Translations under genes and position numbers: made by a program
Notes under the pieces: generated by a model
The model's database searches: none
Told to the model about the DNA's origin: nothing
Seen by the model: the letters and a program-made list of their open reading frames with translations, nothing else
In this document: one piece after another, positions 33,369-44,557 of the stretch
Layout of the letters: the number at the start of each line of letters is the position of its first letter
Position numbering within the stretch: the first letter of the stretch is position 1
From: Sphagnum magellanicum
Lineage: Eukaryota; Streptophyta; Sphagnopsida; Sphagnales; Sphagnaceae
Assembly (NCBI GenBank): GCA_021904315.1
Contig: CM038922.1
Span: forward strand, 17,459,347 to 17,523,346
DNA length: 64,000 nt
Direction: 5' to 3'

Positions 33369-35429
33369 TCATCGCTCCCCATCACTCCCCATCACTCCCA
33401 TAGACTTGCTTTCTGGAATGCTTGGCTCGTCGCCCATTAGTGATCCCATTCTTGAACCTGGATAGTGTGCAGGGTTTATGATTGTTCTGTAATACCTTTC
33501 AACTCGTGTAAGTAAATGTTTGTACAAGAACTCCCTACTTCTGAAATCTATATACAAGAAAAATGGACTGTAGGCTCTTGCAAGTCTTCGTAAAAAGCCA
33601 ACTAAGAAGTTCAAACAGAAAGTTCCTCCAATACCTATAGTGACTATGATTCTCCTCTTATATTTGATACTAGGAGCGTAATAAAATGCTGCAGTTGCAA
33701 AAGCTCCTATGGCACATGAAATTGAAATTGCCAAACAGAAGGAAGCTGCATGAATTGTGTGTCGAATATCGGCAATTGTGCTGCCTCTACTCGGCAGGGC
33801 AGCACCTGCTGCAGCAAGTAATGTTGACATGGCAAACAAGAAAGACAAGCTGCTGAACACCCAAAAGAGAGTGGACTCGGCAACTGTGATTAGTGACCAT
33901 GCATTGAACGTCACTGTCGCAAGAAGTGCAGCAACCACCAAAATTGCATTCGCAGCACCTGCATAATCCTCGCGAGTACCATACAACCCACAGCGCTCTA
34001 AATAGTTTTGCAACTTATCCACCGCTTTGTACTCAGGTTGTTGAAAAGCAACGTCCCAAGCCGACTTTCCTTTCGAGTCCTTCATATCAAGATTGACTTT
34101 GTGCGCCCCCTCTTCTAATATCAGATTCATTAATTCATAGTCTCTATACTCTATAGTGCTGTGGATTGCGCTCTTTCCTTCATGGTCAGTCTGGTTTATA
34201 TTTTCTGGGCAATTTGTCTTCATATGTCTGATTAGTCTTCTTATTATCCATGTCAATTCTTCTGAATGATCTTTTTCGCTAATTCTTTTGTGTACAGCAA
34301 GGAGAAGAGGTGTCTCTCCCTCATTGGATTTAACACTGACATCTATGGTACTGTTATAATATTCCCCCGCACTTGGTTTCCACTCTAAAAGCCTTTCCAG
34401 CCTTCTTTTGAATTTGCCCCTTACAGCAAAGTGTAATGGAGTTTTACCATCGTTGGACACCGCATTGGCATTCATAGAGTTGCGACCCATCTCTGAGTTC
34501 ATTATCATATCGATCACCTCGTAACGAGGTTGTTGAAAAGCGACTTCCCAAGCCGACTTTCCTTCCGAGTCCTTTATATCGAGATTGACTTTGTGACCCC
34601 CGTGTTCTAATATCAGATTCATTAATTCATAGTCTCTAGACTCTATACTGATGTGGATTGCGCTCTTTCTTTTATGGTCAGTCTGGTTTATATTTTCTGG
34701 GCAATTAGTCTTGATATGTCTGATTAGTCTTCTTATTATCCATGTCAATTCTTCTGAATGATCTTCTTCGCTAATTCTTTTGTGTACAGCAAGGAGAAGA
34801 GGTGTCACTCCCTCATTGGATTGAACACTGACATCTATGGTACTGTTATGATATTCCCCCACACTTGGTTTCCAATCTAAAAGCCTTTCCACGGTTCTTT
34901 TGCATTTGCGCCTTACAGCAAAGTGTAATGGAGTGACACCATCTCTGGACACCGCATTGGCATTCATAAAGTAGCGACCCTGACATGAGTCCATCAACAT
35001 ACGGATCATAACGCCGTGATTTACAGGTGAACGGCAAGCCATGTGCAAAGGTGTGTAACCAAATTTGTCCTGAACATTAATGTCCAGTTCTAAACTTCCA
35101 TACGTTAATATGAATTCCACAATTTCCTCCTGCCCATTGGCAACTGCCATATGCAATGCTGTTCTACCCGGACAAACAACATATTCGCCATCCATACATA
35201 GCGTATCCTCTCTACGCGCATCCGGCTGTTGAGGTGTGAGCCCATGTTCGGCCCAACGTGAGTCAACCTTAACGTGAAAGTTCAGGTCAACACCACTCCA
35301 TAATTGCTTGAATTTCTCAATGGGTCCATCCCTGGCTGCTTCCATCATTTCTTTTACACGATTTGCATCAAGGTCGGAAAAATGGGATTCATTCCGACGT
35401 GCAAAGAATGTCGGCTGGCTCGGATCCAT
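33369..35429 (-). CDS. ankyrin-repeat transmembrane protein (PGG/ACD6-like), two-module form
   Basis: A 686 residue plant ankyrin-TM protein. Relatives such as ACD6 and ITN1 act at the plasma membrane in salicylate defence or salt-stress signalling; the role here is inferred. Ankyrin units are seen at residues 88-108 (GRTALHMAVANGQEEIV) and from 123 (FGYTPLHMAC). Two near-identical 164 residue modules follow at 156-319 and 320-about 475. Each contains TPLHFAVR, TPLLLAVHKR, KSAIHISIE and GKSAWEVAFQQP. The C-terminal domain starts AGAANAILVVAALLATVTFN (from 490), which fits the PGG domain but lacks the PPGG residues, and has four membrane segments (about 489-510, 522-545, 561-582, 594-613). The start is the first ATG; the frame is open 25 more codons upstream and then meets a TGA with no ATG, so a spliced upstream exon is possible. 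Stop TGA at 33,371-33,369. Confidence 0.9.
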   Translation of the reverse strand: MDPSQPTFFARRNESHFSDLDANRVKEMMEAARDGPIEKFKQLWSGVDLNFHVKVDSRWAEHGLTPQQPDARREDTLCMDGEYVVCPGRTALHMAVANGQEEIVEFILTYGSLELDINVQDKFGYTPLHMACRSPVNHGVMIRMLMDSCQGRYFMNANAVSRDGVTPLHFAVRRKCKRTVERLLDWKPSVGEYHNSTIDVSVQSNEGVTPLLLAVHKRISEEDHSEELTWIIRRLIRHIKTNCPENINQTDHKRKSAIHISIESRDYELMNLILEHGGHKVNLDIKDSEGKSAWEVAFQQPRYEVIDMIMNSEMGRNSMNANAVSNDGKTPLHFAVRGKFKRRLERLLEWKPSAGEYYNSTIDVSVKSNEGETPLLLAVHKRISEKDHSEELTWIIRRLIRHMKTNCPENINQTDHEGKSAIHSTIEYRDYELMNLILEEGAHKVNLDMKDSKGKSAWDVAFQQPEYKAVDKLQNYLERCGLYGTREDYAGAANAILVVAALLATVTFNAWSLITVAESTLFWVFSSLSFLFAMSTLLAAAGAALPSRGSTIADIRHTIHAASFCLAISISCAIGAFATAAFYYAPSIKYKRRIIVTIGIGGTFCLNFLVGFLRRLARAYSPFFLYIDFRSREFLYKHLLTRVERYYRTIINPAHYPGSRMGSLMGDEPSIPESKSMGVMGSDGER
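34005..34964 (-). repeat. two 492 bp ankyrin modules in gene 1
   Basis: Module boundaries taken at the NANAVS codons: 34,964-34,473 and 34,472 to about 34,005 (the last is shortened where it joins the membrane domain). The spacing of the shared word GGTTGTTGAAAAGC on the plus strand is exactly 492 bp. The modules are far more alike than separate ankyrin repeats usually are. Confidence 0.85.
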
Positions 35430-36267
35430 TCTGGGATTCTGTTGTCTTGTTGTGCTTTTCGAAGGCGTGCCCTGAGCCGTCCCACTCACTATAGTTGGAC
35501 TCAAACAAATTTGCCGAATTGGTCAACGTCCACCTGAATATGCTTCTAGCCGATGATCACCTCCTGTTTCTCTAGCTCACAATATCAGCCGTTTTCCCTT
35601 GCTTTTGGAACTACTGGTGCTTGGCACCTTGCAGTGCGTTTGATGTTCTGCAGCACATAATATTGTTCATTAGTGTGAAGTCGATCTCAACAACTTGGAT
35701 AAGACAACTTTGAGAAATTTACTGTGCAAAAGAAAATTATGACCCTACTTGTAATATCATTTTCAAAATTTAAGCAGTTTCTTCGCCTATTATGCATAGG
35801 CACCAGGAGTTCACTTCTCAGTCTTTGAACTTATAGCAATTTGGTATAATTGACACCCATCAAATTGACCGCCTTGCACCTCTAGAACACGGAGGAGAGA
35901 TCAAAAACTTGCAATAAACCAACCAAGACCTTGGAAGGTCGGCATCAACGAGCCTAGATTGATGACAGATTGAAAAATGTTTGATGACAGTTCTTTCACA
36001 CCAAATAGCAGAAACATTCAACAAAAAGCTCTATACTTCCATTCTCGCATGAGCATCTATTCCACATGCAAAGAGGCTAGCTACCAAGAGCCCGAGAACT
36101 CAAAGTTGTCACTTATTTTAGCAGAAGAAGTCACAAGTTTCTTAACTAATTTTCTTAGGTACACATGACCTTGTTGGACAGTCAATCGGGAGCAAAGGTT
36201 CATATAAACACACCTAATTTGAACGCTCGACGTCCATCAGATGTCTGAAGGCTAGCTACAAGCTCAC
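35430..36267 (-). promoter_or_regulatory. conserved 5' flank of ankyrin gene 1 (putative promoter/5' UTR)
   Basis: About 840 bp upstream of the ATG that match the 5' flank of gene 2 (63,154-64,000) at about 98% by eye, much better than the 3' flanks match. Small differences include a short indel near 35,665. I could not fix a TATA box or transcription start. Recent duplication or conversion explains the similarity without needing selection. Confidence 0.35.
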
Positions 36268-37371
36268 TGCTAGCAATATTGATCTAACAATATTGATGGC
36301 GCTGGCGCCCGCATGAAATGCCTCCTAACCTGCACATAATGTAAGTAACACAAGTTTCAAAATATATAAGTTGTGATGAACAAAACACATGAATTGTGGG
36401 ATCTTGTACAATGAGGCATGCATGGAACACACTGAAATTTGAATAGCATCTCAAAACTAATGTATTACCAATCTAGAAAGGTTGGTCGATTAGTTTTGTT
36501 GTAGAAGTTAAGGATTTCATTTATTGATCTCATCTGGAAAGTTTCATAATCTTTAATGATTGCTCTGAAACTGAGTATCTACTCCAGAAAGAAGGAGTTT
36601 TTATACAACTCCCTGTGTGCAATGTGGGAATGCTCTTAGTTATCCCTGTTAGAAATAGCTCTTAGAACCAATGTCAAAGGAAAATTCGCTTCTCACAATA
36701 GGTGCTTTCCAACCAAGGAAAAATTACCAACTTCTCCTTTGACATTGGTTCACAGTATCCTTCTAGATGGCATAATTGAACTTTCCATGTGAGGCTGCCT
36801 GGGAATGTTGCAAAACTTCCTATGTTGCACAATTCCTTGTTGCTTGCGTTTCTAGTCTATTCTTGGAGGTAAAATTAGACAATTTTTCCACAAGGGAATC
36901 ATCCAACAGCCTCTTGCGAAAATTCTTCTTACATTGGAATGAACGAACTAAGTCAATTTGCTCTTACATTTTCTTCACGCAGTTAACAAACGAAGTTCCT
37001 ATGAAGCTGAACGACTTCCTTAAAACTATTTCACTTGGGGGCCATCTGCATCCAGCTAGTACGTTAAAAGTTCAAACCAGTGCATGCCAAAAACAAAAGA
37101 TCTCAAAACATGTGCATAAGAGATAGTGCAAGCCAAAAAAAAAGATCTTGAACACGTGCATAGAAGATGAGTCAATAGATTCGAGTAAATGCACAACATC
37201 AAGTGTGACATATGTTTAGCAACGTCTCGGGGGAATAGACAAATGTCGAACAAATTGATTGCAAAGATCTAGAACCCGACAATGAGGAAGCAGTATTCAT
37301 TCAGATAACACTGGAAAACAACAGATAGCATCATCTTGCTTCATGAAAATGACCGCAATATGTATGGGCGT
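36268..37371. other. spacer upstream of ankyrin gene 1
   Basis: Its partner in copy 2 lies beyond the window. A 116-codon plus-strand frame (36,776-37,126) has no recognisable similarity. Contains the foldback at 36,665-36,752. Confidence 0.4.
36665..36752. repeat. short foldback with 17 bp perfect arms
   Basis: GAACCAATGTCAAAGGA at 36,665-36,681 is the exact reverse complement of 36,736-36,752, with a 54 base loop. Pairing does not extend in either direction. It may be a small MITE remnant or a transcribed hairpin. Confidence 0.6.
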
Positions 37372-37991
37372 GGACAAAACACTCGTACCTTTCAAGGATT
37401 CTCCGCGCCTGTATTAACTCCTCAAGAAATATTCTAGGGTAGAAGCTCCGTCACTTCTCTGCAGCTCACCTCGTGCACACAACCTGATACCAAGTGCACA
37501 CCTTAAAATTTTAGATCTTAAAATTGTGCAGCTAGCTTCACAATTAACTCCCGACAAAAAACACTTCATATTTGACGTCAATTAAGTAGGACTAACGTGT
37601 AAACAACAAAGACATTAGATTTTGCGTTCCATTGGGCCCACAGCAGGTACCTTAAGGTTTCAAAATAACCTCAACAGGACAAAACATTCGTACCTTTCAA
37701 GGATCCTCCGCGCCCTGTATTAACTCCTCAAGCAAAGTTCAAGGGTAGAAGCTCCGTCACTCCTCTACAACTCAGCTCATGCATACAACCTGCAGTTTGC
37801 TGTGCTGATACCAAGTACACACCTTGAAGTTTTAGATCATAAAATTGTGCAGCTAGCTGCTTAACAAACTTGACCCCAAAAAAATCATATTTGACGTCAT
37901 TTAAGCAGAACTTGTGACCTGTGAACAACAGAGACAGATGTATTGCGCCAGCAGCAGGGTACTTACCTAAGGGTTCAAAATGACCTCAACA
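37372..37991. repeat. tandem duplication, about 305 bp unit
   Basis: Units 37,372-37,676 and 37,677-37,991, both beginning GGACAAAACA and CGTACCTTTCAAGGAT and ending ACCTCAACA. They differ by substitutions and small indels (roughly 85-88% alike). The second unit runs straight into the minus-strand frame at 37,992-38,327. There is no coding frame in common. Confidence 0.75.
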
Positions 37992-38327
37992 CTAGTACAT
38001 AGAACCTCCGAGACGTTTGCTGATGGCCTTGGGCAGCAGCTCCACAAACTTGGGGAACACCCAGGCAGAGATACACGGGAGCTTCCACACACCGGGGGAA
38101 GACTTGCAGATACTACACAGCAGTAAGGGGTTGCGAAAGTGTGGACTCGGGAGCGAAGGGCAAACAGAAAGACTTGGGACTTGAATGAAAGCAGGGGATA
38201 GACAGAAATGTGCAGCCTGCCTTTGTTTTATAGATGAAAAAGTCCTCACGTGTTTTTCTACTGTAGTTGCAGACCCGGCGGGCCCGGTATTGGGCACCTT
38301 GTGGATGTAAAAGGAACTATTTACCAA
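37992..38327 (-). other. unassigned open frame, possible exon
   Basis: The minus strand reads VWKLPCISAWVFPKFVELLP, KAISKRLGGSMY and stop, after a CTGTGTAG acceptor-like site. The tail (aromatic and proline-rich, then a basic SKRLGG end) looks like the C-terminal exon of a real protein, but I do not recognise it. The frame has no nearby ATG-started partner exon I could identify. Treat as a candidate gene fragment. Confidence 0.25.
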
Positions 38328-38927
38328 ACCTATTTTTGAAGTTTAAAGACCCCACTTCTTGCATGCGTACGTCATGTGGACGACTGAACTTTTGCTTTAC
38401 ATTCTGGATTTGGTATAAATAAATAAATAGTTAAGTTTTGGTCCACACGTGAGAATCTCCCAAAATGGAGAGAGCAGGATTGGCTCCAATGGACACGGTG
38501 CTCTTTATTATTTGAGGAATGCCTGGATTCTAGAGCCGTGCCTTACACAAATTTCTGGGGCAGGAATCAGCTTTTTTTTGGCCCTTCTCTGTGGTGAATC
38601 TTCGTCATTTGGCGATTTTCTTCTCAGAAACATAATATTGTGTACAATATTCCTTTTATCAAAAAATTCGAAAAAAAGTTCCAGAAAATCACCATTTTTC
38701 TACACATTGTTCAAGCAGATAGCCAGGATATAAAAGAATTTTAATAAAATTCTATTTTTGTAGCTGGTCTATACCCCAAACGTGGTTTAATCTCCTTGTG
38801 GATGATCATGAATGTTACAACATCCCAAAATTGAAAAAAAAACACTGGCAGGAATCCTGTGATCTTTTTGGGAGATTTTTGGTAACCTTTTCACCTGAAA
38901 AATCTGATTTAGACCTATGCAAAAAAA
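38328..38927. other. spacer, no gene seen
   Basis: Includes A/T-rich stretches distantly like the TAGCCAAA repeat family (about 38,860-39,010). Nothing coding recognised. Confidence 0.4.
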
Positions 38928-40573
38928 TTAATGACATTGAAGAAAATTCCCCAATTTTTCTTTTATAAAAAATTAACAAATGCCAGATTGCTATATTAGG
39001 TAGCCAACAATATAGAAAGTTGCTAAAATCTTACAACTGCAATATCTCATTTGTAACCAAATTGGGCTAGTGAATCTTCTTTTAGAAGACAGCCAGCTGC
39101 TACATGAGAAACTTGAGAGAAGAAAAAAGAAGCATCGTTAAGGATGAAGTGCATGTTTACTAAAGGACCAACTATTTTCTGATGGGAGAGTTATCAGTAA
39201 AACCTTAATACCTATTTCTGTAACTTTTCATTTCCCCTTCAAATACAATGAAGACCTGGATTGTCTTGAGAGTCTAGGCCTTACACCCCTAATATTTACA
39301 TTGGAGCACTTCTAATGTTGTAGTACATGGGTTAGTTCACTGTTAATTCATTATTTGTGAAATTTTCAATTTTTTTGATAAATGCTAGATAATTCTGTTA
39401 AAAGGTCAAGAAAAACATGAATATTTTGATCTTTCCACGTGTTTTTTAACCCATTCAATGAATCTTGGTTTTCAAATACTTTCATAGCAAAATCAACGGG
39501 CTCTCTAGTGCATGCACCTGTGAAAGTCAAGGACTTATAGGAGATGTGCTATAAAAGTAGACTCTCAAGATCATGAAGTACTTTCACAAAGAAACCAAGC
39601 AACTCTCGGGTATGTTCACATGTGAAAATCGGTAGCTCGATGAGAGAATAATAAGAACTTTTTTGCATGTGAAAATCAGTAGCTTGATGAGAGAATAATA
39701 ACAACTTTTTCCCATGTGAAAATCGGTAGCTTGATGAGAGAATAATAACTTTTTTTTCCCATGTGAAAATTGGTAGCTGAGTTTATGAATCACAAATTGA
39801 GTTTAATGAATTTAAAGAAAATTCCCCAATTTTTTTTTTATAAAAATTAACAAATGCCAGATTGCTATATTAGGTAGCCAACAATATAGAAAGTTGCTAA
39901 AATCTTACAACTGCAATATCTCATTTGTAACCAAATTGGGCTAGTGAATCTTCTTTTAGAAGACAGCCAGCAGCTACATGAGAAACTTGAGAAAAGAAAA
40001 AAAAAGCATCAGTAAGGATGAAGTGCACGTTTTAAAGGACCGACTATTTTCTAGTGGGAGAGTTATTAGTAAAACCTTATTACCTATTTCTGTAACTTTT
40101 CATTTCCCTTTCAAATAAAATGAAGACCTGGATTGTCTCGAGAGTCTAGGCCTTACACCCCTACTATTTACATTGGAGCACTTCTAATGTTGTAGTACAT
40201 GGGCTACTTCACCGTTAATTCATTATTTGTGAAATTTTCAATTTTTTTGATAAATGCTAGATAATTCTATTGAAAGGTCAAGAAAAACATTAATATTTTG
40301 ATCTTTCCATGTGTTTTTTAACCCATTCAATGAATCTTGGTTTTTAAATACTTTCATAGCAAAATCAACGGGCTCTCTAGTGCATGCACATGTGAAAGTC
40401 AAGGACTCATAGGAGATGTGCTATAAAAGTAGACTATCAAGATCATGAAGTACTTTCACAAAGAAACCAAGCAACTCTTGAGTATTTTTGCATGTGAAAA
40501 TCGGTAGCTTGATGAGAGAATAATAACAACTTTTTCCCATGTGAAAATCAGTAGCTAAGTTTATGAATCACAA
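38928..40573. repeat. tandem duplication, about 875 bp unit
   Basis: Unit one 38,928-39,802 and unit two 39,803-40,573, both starting TTAATGA and AAGAAAATTCCCCAATTTTT and sharing AAATGCCAGATTGCTATATT, GGATTGTCT, AATGTTGTAGTACATGGG. They are about 96% alike by eye. Unit two is shorter mainly because it carries two minisatellite copies instead of four. Confidence 0.85.
39619..39785. repeat. 47 bp minisatellite, four copies
   Basis: CATGTGAAAATC starts at 39,619, 39,666, 39,713 and 39,760, an exact 47 bp period; each unit continues GGTAGCTTGATGAGAGAATA. The second large unit has only two copies (40,491 and 40,538). Degenerate relatives of the unit occur at about 40,790 and 41,119-41,170. Confidence 0.85.
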
Positions 40574-41270
40574 AATGGATCATGAGATATTTATAGATAA
40601 CCATATATAAAAATCCCTTGAAAACAGCGAAAACGGCAAACTTATATGGAGAGGGAGGTGGCATTGCTGCAGTTGGAGTCCAGATCTGCACACACAAACA
40701 TCTCCGATAATAAGAGATCAAAACTGCATAAAGACCTCCATTCCATGAACACAACTTGTGCGTTGCATGACAAATATAAATCTAAAAAGTTATGAGAGAA
40801 TAATAACAACTTTTCCATTGGTCTAAAAGTAGAGTACTGAACCTCATGTAGTGCTTCCACAAATGAATTAACTATCTTAGGTCAGTTTCCACATCGACAA
40901 AACACATATTTATTTTTTTCAAAAAAATAATTTTTTTTTAAAATTTGAAATTATATTTTTTCCATCATCTACTGTGAGATTGTGATATAAGTAGTGAAAT
41001 TATTCAGAATGTAGCCTATGATAATTATGTTGATTGTCAACTACATATTTTCACAAAATTTCATTTCACTATTTTGAGGATTATTTAATGATGAAGCTGA
41101 CCTTAGGGTAAGGTCTGTGCACATGTGAAGCTCAGTAACCTACATTGATGAGAGAGTAGTAATAACTCTTTCACTCCTAACAACTGAACTAACAATCAAC
41201 CTTTGTCAATTTTATAATTAATACTTCAAATCGTAGAGTACTGATACCGTGGGCTGTAGATTAGCGGGTG
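40574..41270. other. spacer with degenerate 47 bp units
   Basis: Contains two decayed relatives of the 47 bp minisatellite unit (GAGAGAATAATAACAACTTTT near 40,793; CACATGTGAAGCTCAGTAA near 41,119). No gene seen. Confidence 0.4.
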
Positions 41271-41273
41271 TAA

Positions 41274-41621
41274 TAGCATCTCCAGCGGTTCACTGGAAAA
41301 TGGACTGCACGCTATGTTTTCACATCCCAATGTTGTATTAAAAGTGTTTCCCTCCCCACCCAAGAACTCCAGATACCAGACTTTAAACATTGAGCAATCG
41401 TGTAAAGCTCACACGTGGACCAATTTTTGCGACCAGCCAATGGTAGCAGGAAGTGTTTGAGCAGTAAATGCAAACACCCAACTAGCAGTAGTCTTTTTTC
41501 TGTGTCCCATGTCTCTCGAAATCCCAGTATCCTACAATGAATTGATGTACCCACACCCACTATATTGCTTCATCTAAAACTGGCGTGCAGGCCATTTTCC
41601 AGTGAACCGCTGGAGATGCCC
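41274..41621. mobile_element. Tourist-like MITE with 37 bp inverted repeats
   Basis: A 348 bp element. The left arm (from 41,276, GCATCTCCAGCGGTTCACTG) and the right arm (to 41,619) are inverted repeats of about 37 bp that differ at one base. TAA flanks both sides (41,271-41,273 and 41,622-41,624), the 3 bp target of PIF/Harbinger elements, and the GGGCATCTCC-type end fits that group. The near-perfect arms suggest a young insertion. The short frames inside are not coding. Confidence 0.8.
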
Positions 41622-42079
41622 TAAGAGTTTTCAAAAGGATTTTGACAAAGTAACCTTAATGGGCATTGTGTGCATGCTGCTAGGCAAGGTAAAAACCAGT
41701 GTTGGGCGGATATCCTACAAATTCAGATATCTTGCCTGGATATCACTCAGGATATCATTTAAAAAAAATTCTGGATATCAAAATATTTGATATTCGAGGT
41801 GATATCTTTATTTTCAGATCTTAAAGTGATGAGATTCGGTCATATAATATTCGGACTGGGTAAACAAATTTCAAAATTTGATATTCAGGGTGGATATTAG
41901 ATCCCTACCCAAATATGGATATGAGGGGGTTTAGATTTAGGGTGTAGGCTGTTAGAAGGGGAAAAAAAACTCTAGGTGCTACTGTTAAACCTAAAAAAGA
42001 CCTAAAACCAAAACAAAATGGGACACAAGCTCAAGCTCGAGTTGTACCTTTTTTGGCTTCTTCTTCTCACTTGATGTTG

Positions 42080-42640
42080 CTATCCTCTTTTTCTCTTTGC
42101 ATTCACTAGTGTTTTGTTATTTGTTTGTTGTTGCTCTCCTCTTCATGTGTGGTGTTGTTTTTTTTTCGCATGATTATGCTCTTCTTTTCTTTGCATTCAT
42201 TGCATTTTTCCTATTCACCTATTGTTGCTCTCCTCTTCACATGTGGTGTTGTTTCCCTCTTCGCACAATGTTGCTTTCCTTTTTGCGCGGTGTTACTTTC
42301 CTTTTCACGAACATAATGCTATTCTTTTCTTCATGTGCTACTCTTGTTTTCTTTGTACGCACTACTATTGTCCTTTTTACATGTGCTATTGTTTTTTTTT
42401 TTTTTGCACATGGTGCTGCTCTTCTTTTCGTGTGTTGTTACTACTCTCTTCTTCACTTGCTACTATTCTCCTTTTCATGCACATTGTTGCTCTCCTCTTT
42501 GCCCTCAAATACAAGGTCTTTCACTATTGCTCCTCTTTGCACTTGCAATTGTTTTCCTTTTCACATGCTATTGTTCTTTTCTTAGTGTGCTATTACTTTC
42601 CTTTTCATGCTATTGCCCCTATGTTGTTATTCGTCAAAAA
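42080..42640 (+). repeat. T/C-rich degenerate minisatellite inside the hAT element
   Basis: Imperfect units of about 21-27 bp such as TGTTGCTCTCCTCTTCACATG and TGCTATTCTTTTCTTCATG repeat over about 560 bp. The composition keeps all three forward frames largely open (up to 162 codons of Leu/Phe/Ser/Cys), which should not be mistaken for a membrane protein gene. Confidence 0.65.
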
Positions 42641-43237
42641 AGCTTGCACTACCCCCTTCCATTCCTTTTTGCAAGTTGGGAACAAATGGGAGTTGATAAC
42701 CTAATGAAATTTTTCCCATTAAAGATTTTTTTCATTTTTTTGGGTTATTTTTCCTCATGTCTTTTGATCCTCTTTTAAAAAAAAAATTCCAATTTGTGGT
42801 GTAAGGCTTGTTATAAATTGTTTTGGAAACAAACATAAACCCTTTGAAAAATATTTTTTACGATTTTGTTTCTTTGCTTACTAATAAATGTTTTGCATCA
42901 CTTTCAATTATGCATAAGAATTATTTATCAACATTTTGCGTCATATTTAGTTGTGCATCAGAATATTATCATTGCATCACACAACAACAAATTGCATTTG
43001 TTTCATTAGTTTTTTCCACCTTTTGGCCTTGTAGAATAGTTGTGAGAGATGGAAGGGTCAAATGAATGTTATAACCAAATAATGCAAAATGAAAATAATA
43101 TAATATGAAATGATGAAACTAAAATTCATTAAGTAATGGAAAAAAGGGAAAATCCAAAATTGGAAACTAAAATTAATAAGGTTTCAAAAGAATGTGAAAA
43201 AATTAACAAAAAAAATATTAAACACATTTTGGAATAG

Positions 43238-43640
43238 TTGCAGATTCAAAGAAAAAAATGGTGTCCTCGTAATAGAAATGCTCTATGTTGGTCTTTTTAT
43301 TATGTTAATGACAATTTAAAAATGAACCTTGATGTTTTTCAAATGATGTGTTGTTTGTTATGTAATTTTCAATTTGTCTTTTTTGTGAATCCAATAAAAC
43401 AATTAAGGGAAGGTCTAATATCATGTCATAAAATAAGTAGCACAACATGTTTGTAGAAATATTTTGATGCAAACCATCCAAGGACTTTAAAAAAAAATTA
43501 GGAAGAAATTAATAATCAAGGGAAAAAAATGTTGAAAGACAATTTGTAAAAAAAAAGGCTTGGATTTCCAATTTTTCCATATTTGAATTATTTGCTTCAA
43601 ATAATCCCTTCCAAAAAAATGATGTGGAATGCAAGATGTT
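43238..43640 (+). pseudogene. hAT transposase N-terminal (zinc-finger) part, broken
   Basis: Reads CCLLCNFQFVFFVNPIKQLR, GLISCHKISSTTCL, then KYFDANHPRTLK after a stop. The C-x2-C followed by a histidine-containing segment fits a BED-like DNA-binding finger of plant hAT transposases. The region ends where the solo LTR is inserted; the same strand carries the rest beyond it. Confidence 0.6.
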
Positions 43641-44552
43641 TAACGCACCCCAAACTCCCTAAAAGACTCAAATGTGAGTTCGAAAGTGAAAATAATAGAA
43701 GAAGGAATTAAGGTACGTTCCTTAGCTTATAACACTTCAAGGGTAAGAAAAGCATGTTGGAGCTTTGGAATGGGGACTAAGATGAGTGACAAGCGAATCA
43801 ACTATTCACATTAACATGCACAAACCAAACAACAAGTTGATTAGTGCATAGTTGGAGCATTTTTGGTTCACAGATGAACCACGGGCATACACATACCCAC
43901 AGGACTCATCACAGCCTGAACTTGGGGGAGGCCACCACCTTCCCCCTTATAGTATTCTTTGTGATAGCCATGGGGGTTACATCCAAATGTCATTTTGTCC
44001 CAGGAGTCCCAATTTGGGAGTCCCAAAATTCTCAAAATTGAGACTCACAAAACTTTGGAGGCCCATAATTTCTTATGTAGATTTCCAATTGAAATGAGGT
44101 CTAAAGCAAAGTCGTTGCCCTCATCAATAGTTTTGCAAAAATATGTGGCATGCCACCTGTACGCACATAATTTAATGTGATTCCCGATTTTTAGTGGTTG
44201 GGAATCAAATTGACACTTTGATTCCTGACCTTTTTTTTCAACCATAACTTATGTTATAAGTATTCAATGGGTCATGCGAGCCCATTTTAGACATCTACGT
44301 CTCAAGAAATTTTCAATGGTATAAAAATTTCCTTAATCCAATGAGTTTTGATCTTTGAAATCCTTCTTTGAAAATTCAGGACTCCATAGGGACTCTAATT
44401 CCCAAATGCCCAAAGTGGGAGTCCATTTGGAAGTGTGTGGGTTCATTCCTTCACTCTCTCACTCTCAGGAATGCAAATGTGACTCTTGAGTTGCACTTTT
44501 AGCCAACTCCTTTCCATGCCTTGGTCACAAGCTTAAAGTTAGGGTTGTGATA
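43641..44552. mobile_element. solo LTR (fossil), copy A, in the hAT element
   Basis: A 912 bp relic of an LTR retrotransposon with no internal region. It is bounded by an imperfect 5 bp target repeat, ATGTT (43,636-43,640) and ACGTT (44,553-44,557). It shares its full length with the relic at 57,925-58,822, about 80% by eye. The short imperfect inverted termini suit an LTR. The lineage (Gypsy or Copia) cannot be told from an LTR alone. It is old, judging from divergence between the two copies, but younger than the hAT element it interrupts. There is no coding capacity. Confidence 0.7.
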
Positions 44553-44557
44553 ACGTT

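Larger units (their letters stand above)
26502..36267. repeat. segmental duplication, copy 1
   Basis: Direct duplicate of 48,180-64,000. The left edge is sharp: CAACAACAATTTAATGG is shared and everything to its left differs. The pair is cut by the window end (36,267 matches 64,000). Copy 1 lacks the 4.7 kb segment at 52,680-57,410, the solo LTR at 57,925-58,822 and one ankyrin module. By eye, 26.5-31.1 kb is about 98% alike to its partner, 31.1-33.3 kb about 85-92%, the ankyrin gene about 95%, and 35.5-36.3 kb about 98%. Confidence 0.9.

Noticed and set aside
33757-33966. Plus-strand frames opposite the ankyrin genes (also 60,998-61,337 and 35,304-35,537)
   Set aside because: They are antisense to well supported coding sequence and have no features of their own.
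39600-39800. CRISPR-like array
   Set aside because: The 47 bp period has no repeat/spacer alternation; it is a plain minisatellite in plant nuclear DNA.
42097-42778. Overlapping 147-162 codon frames that look like a multi-pass membrane protein
   Set aside because: All three forward frames are open at once because the DNA is a T/C-rich minisatellite; no frame is favoured and the hydrophobicity is a composition effect.
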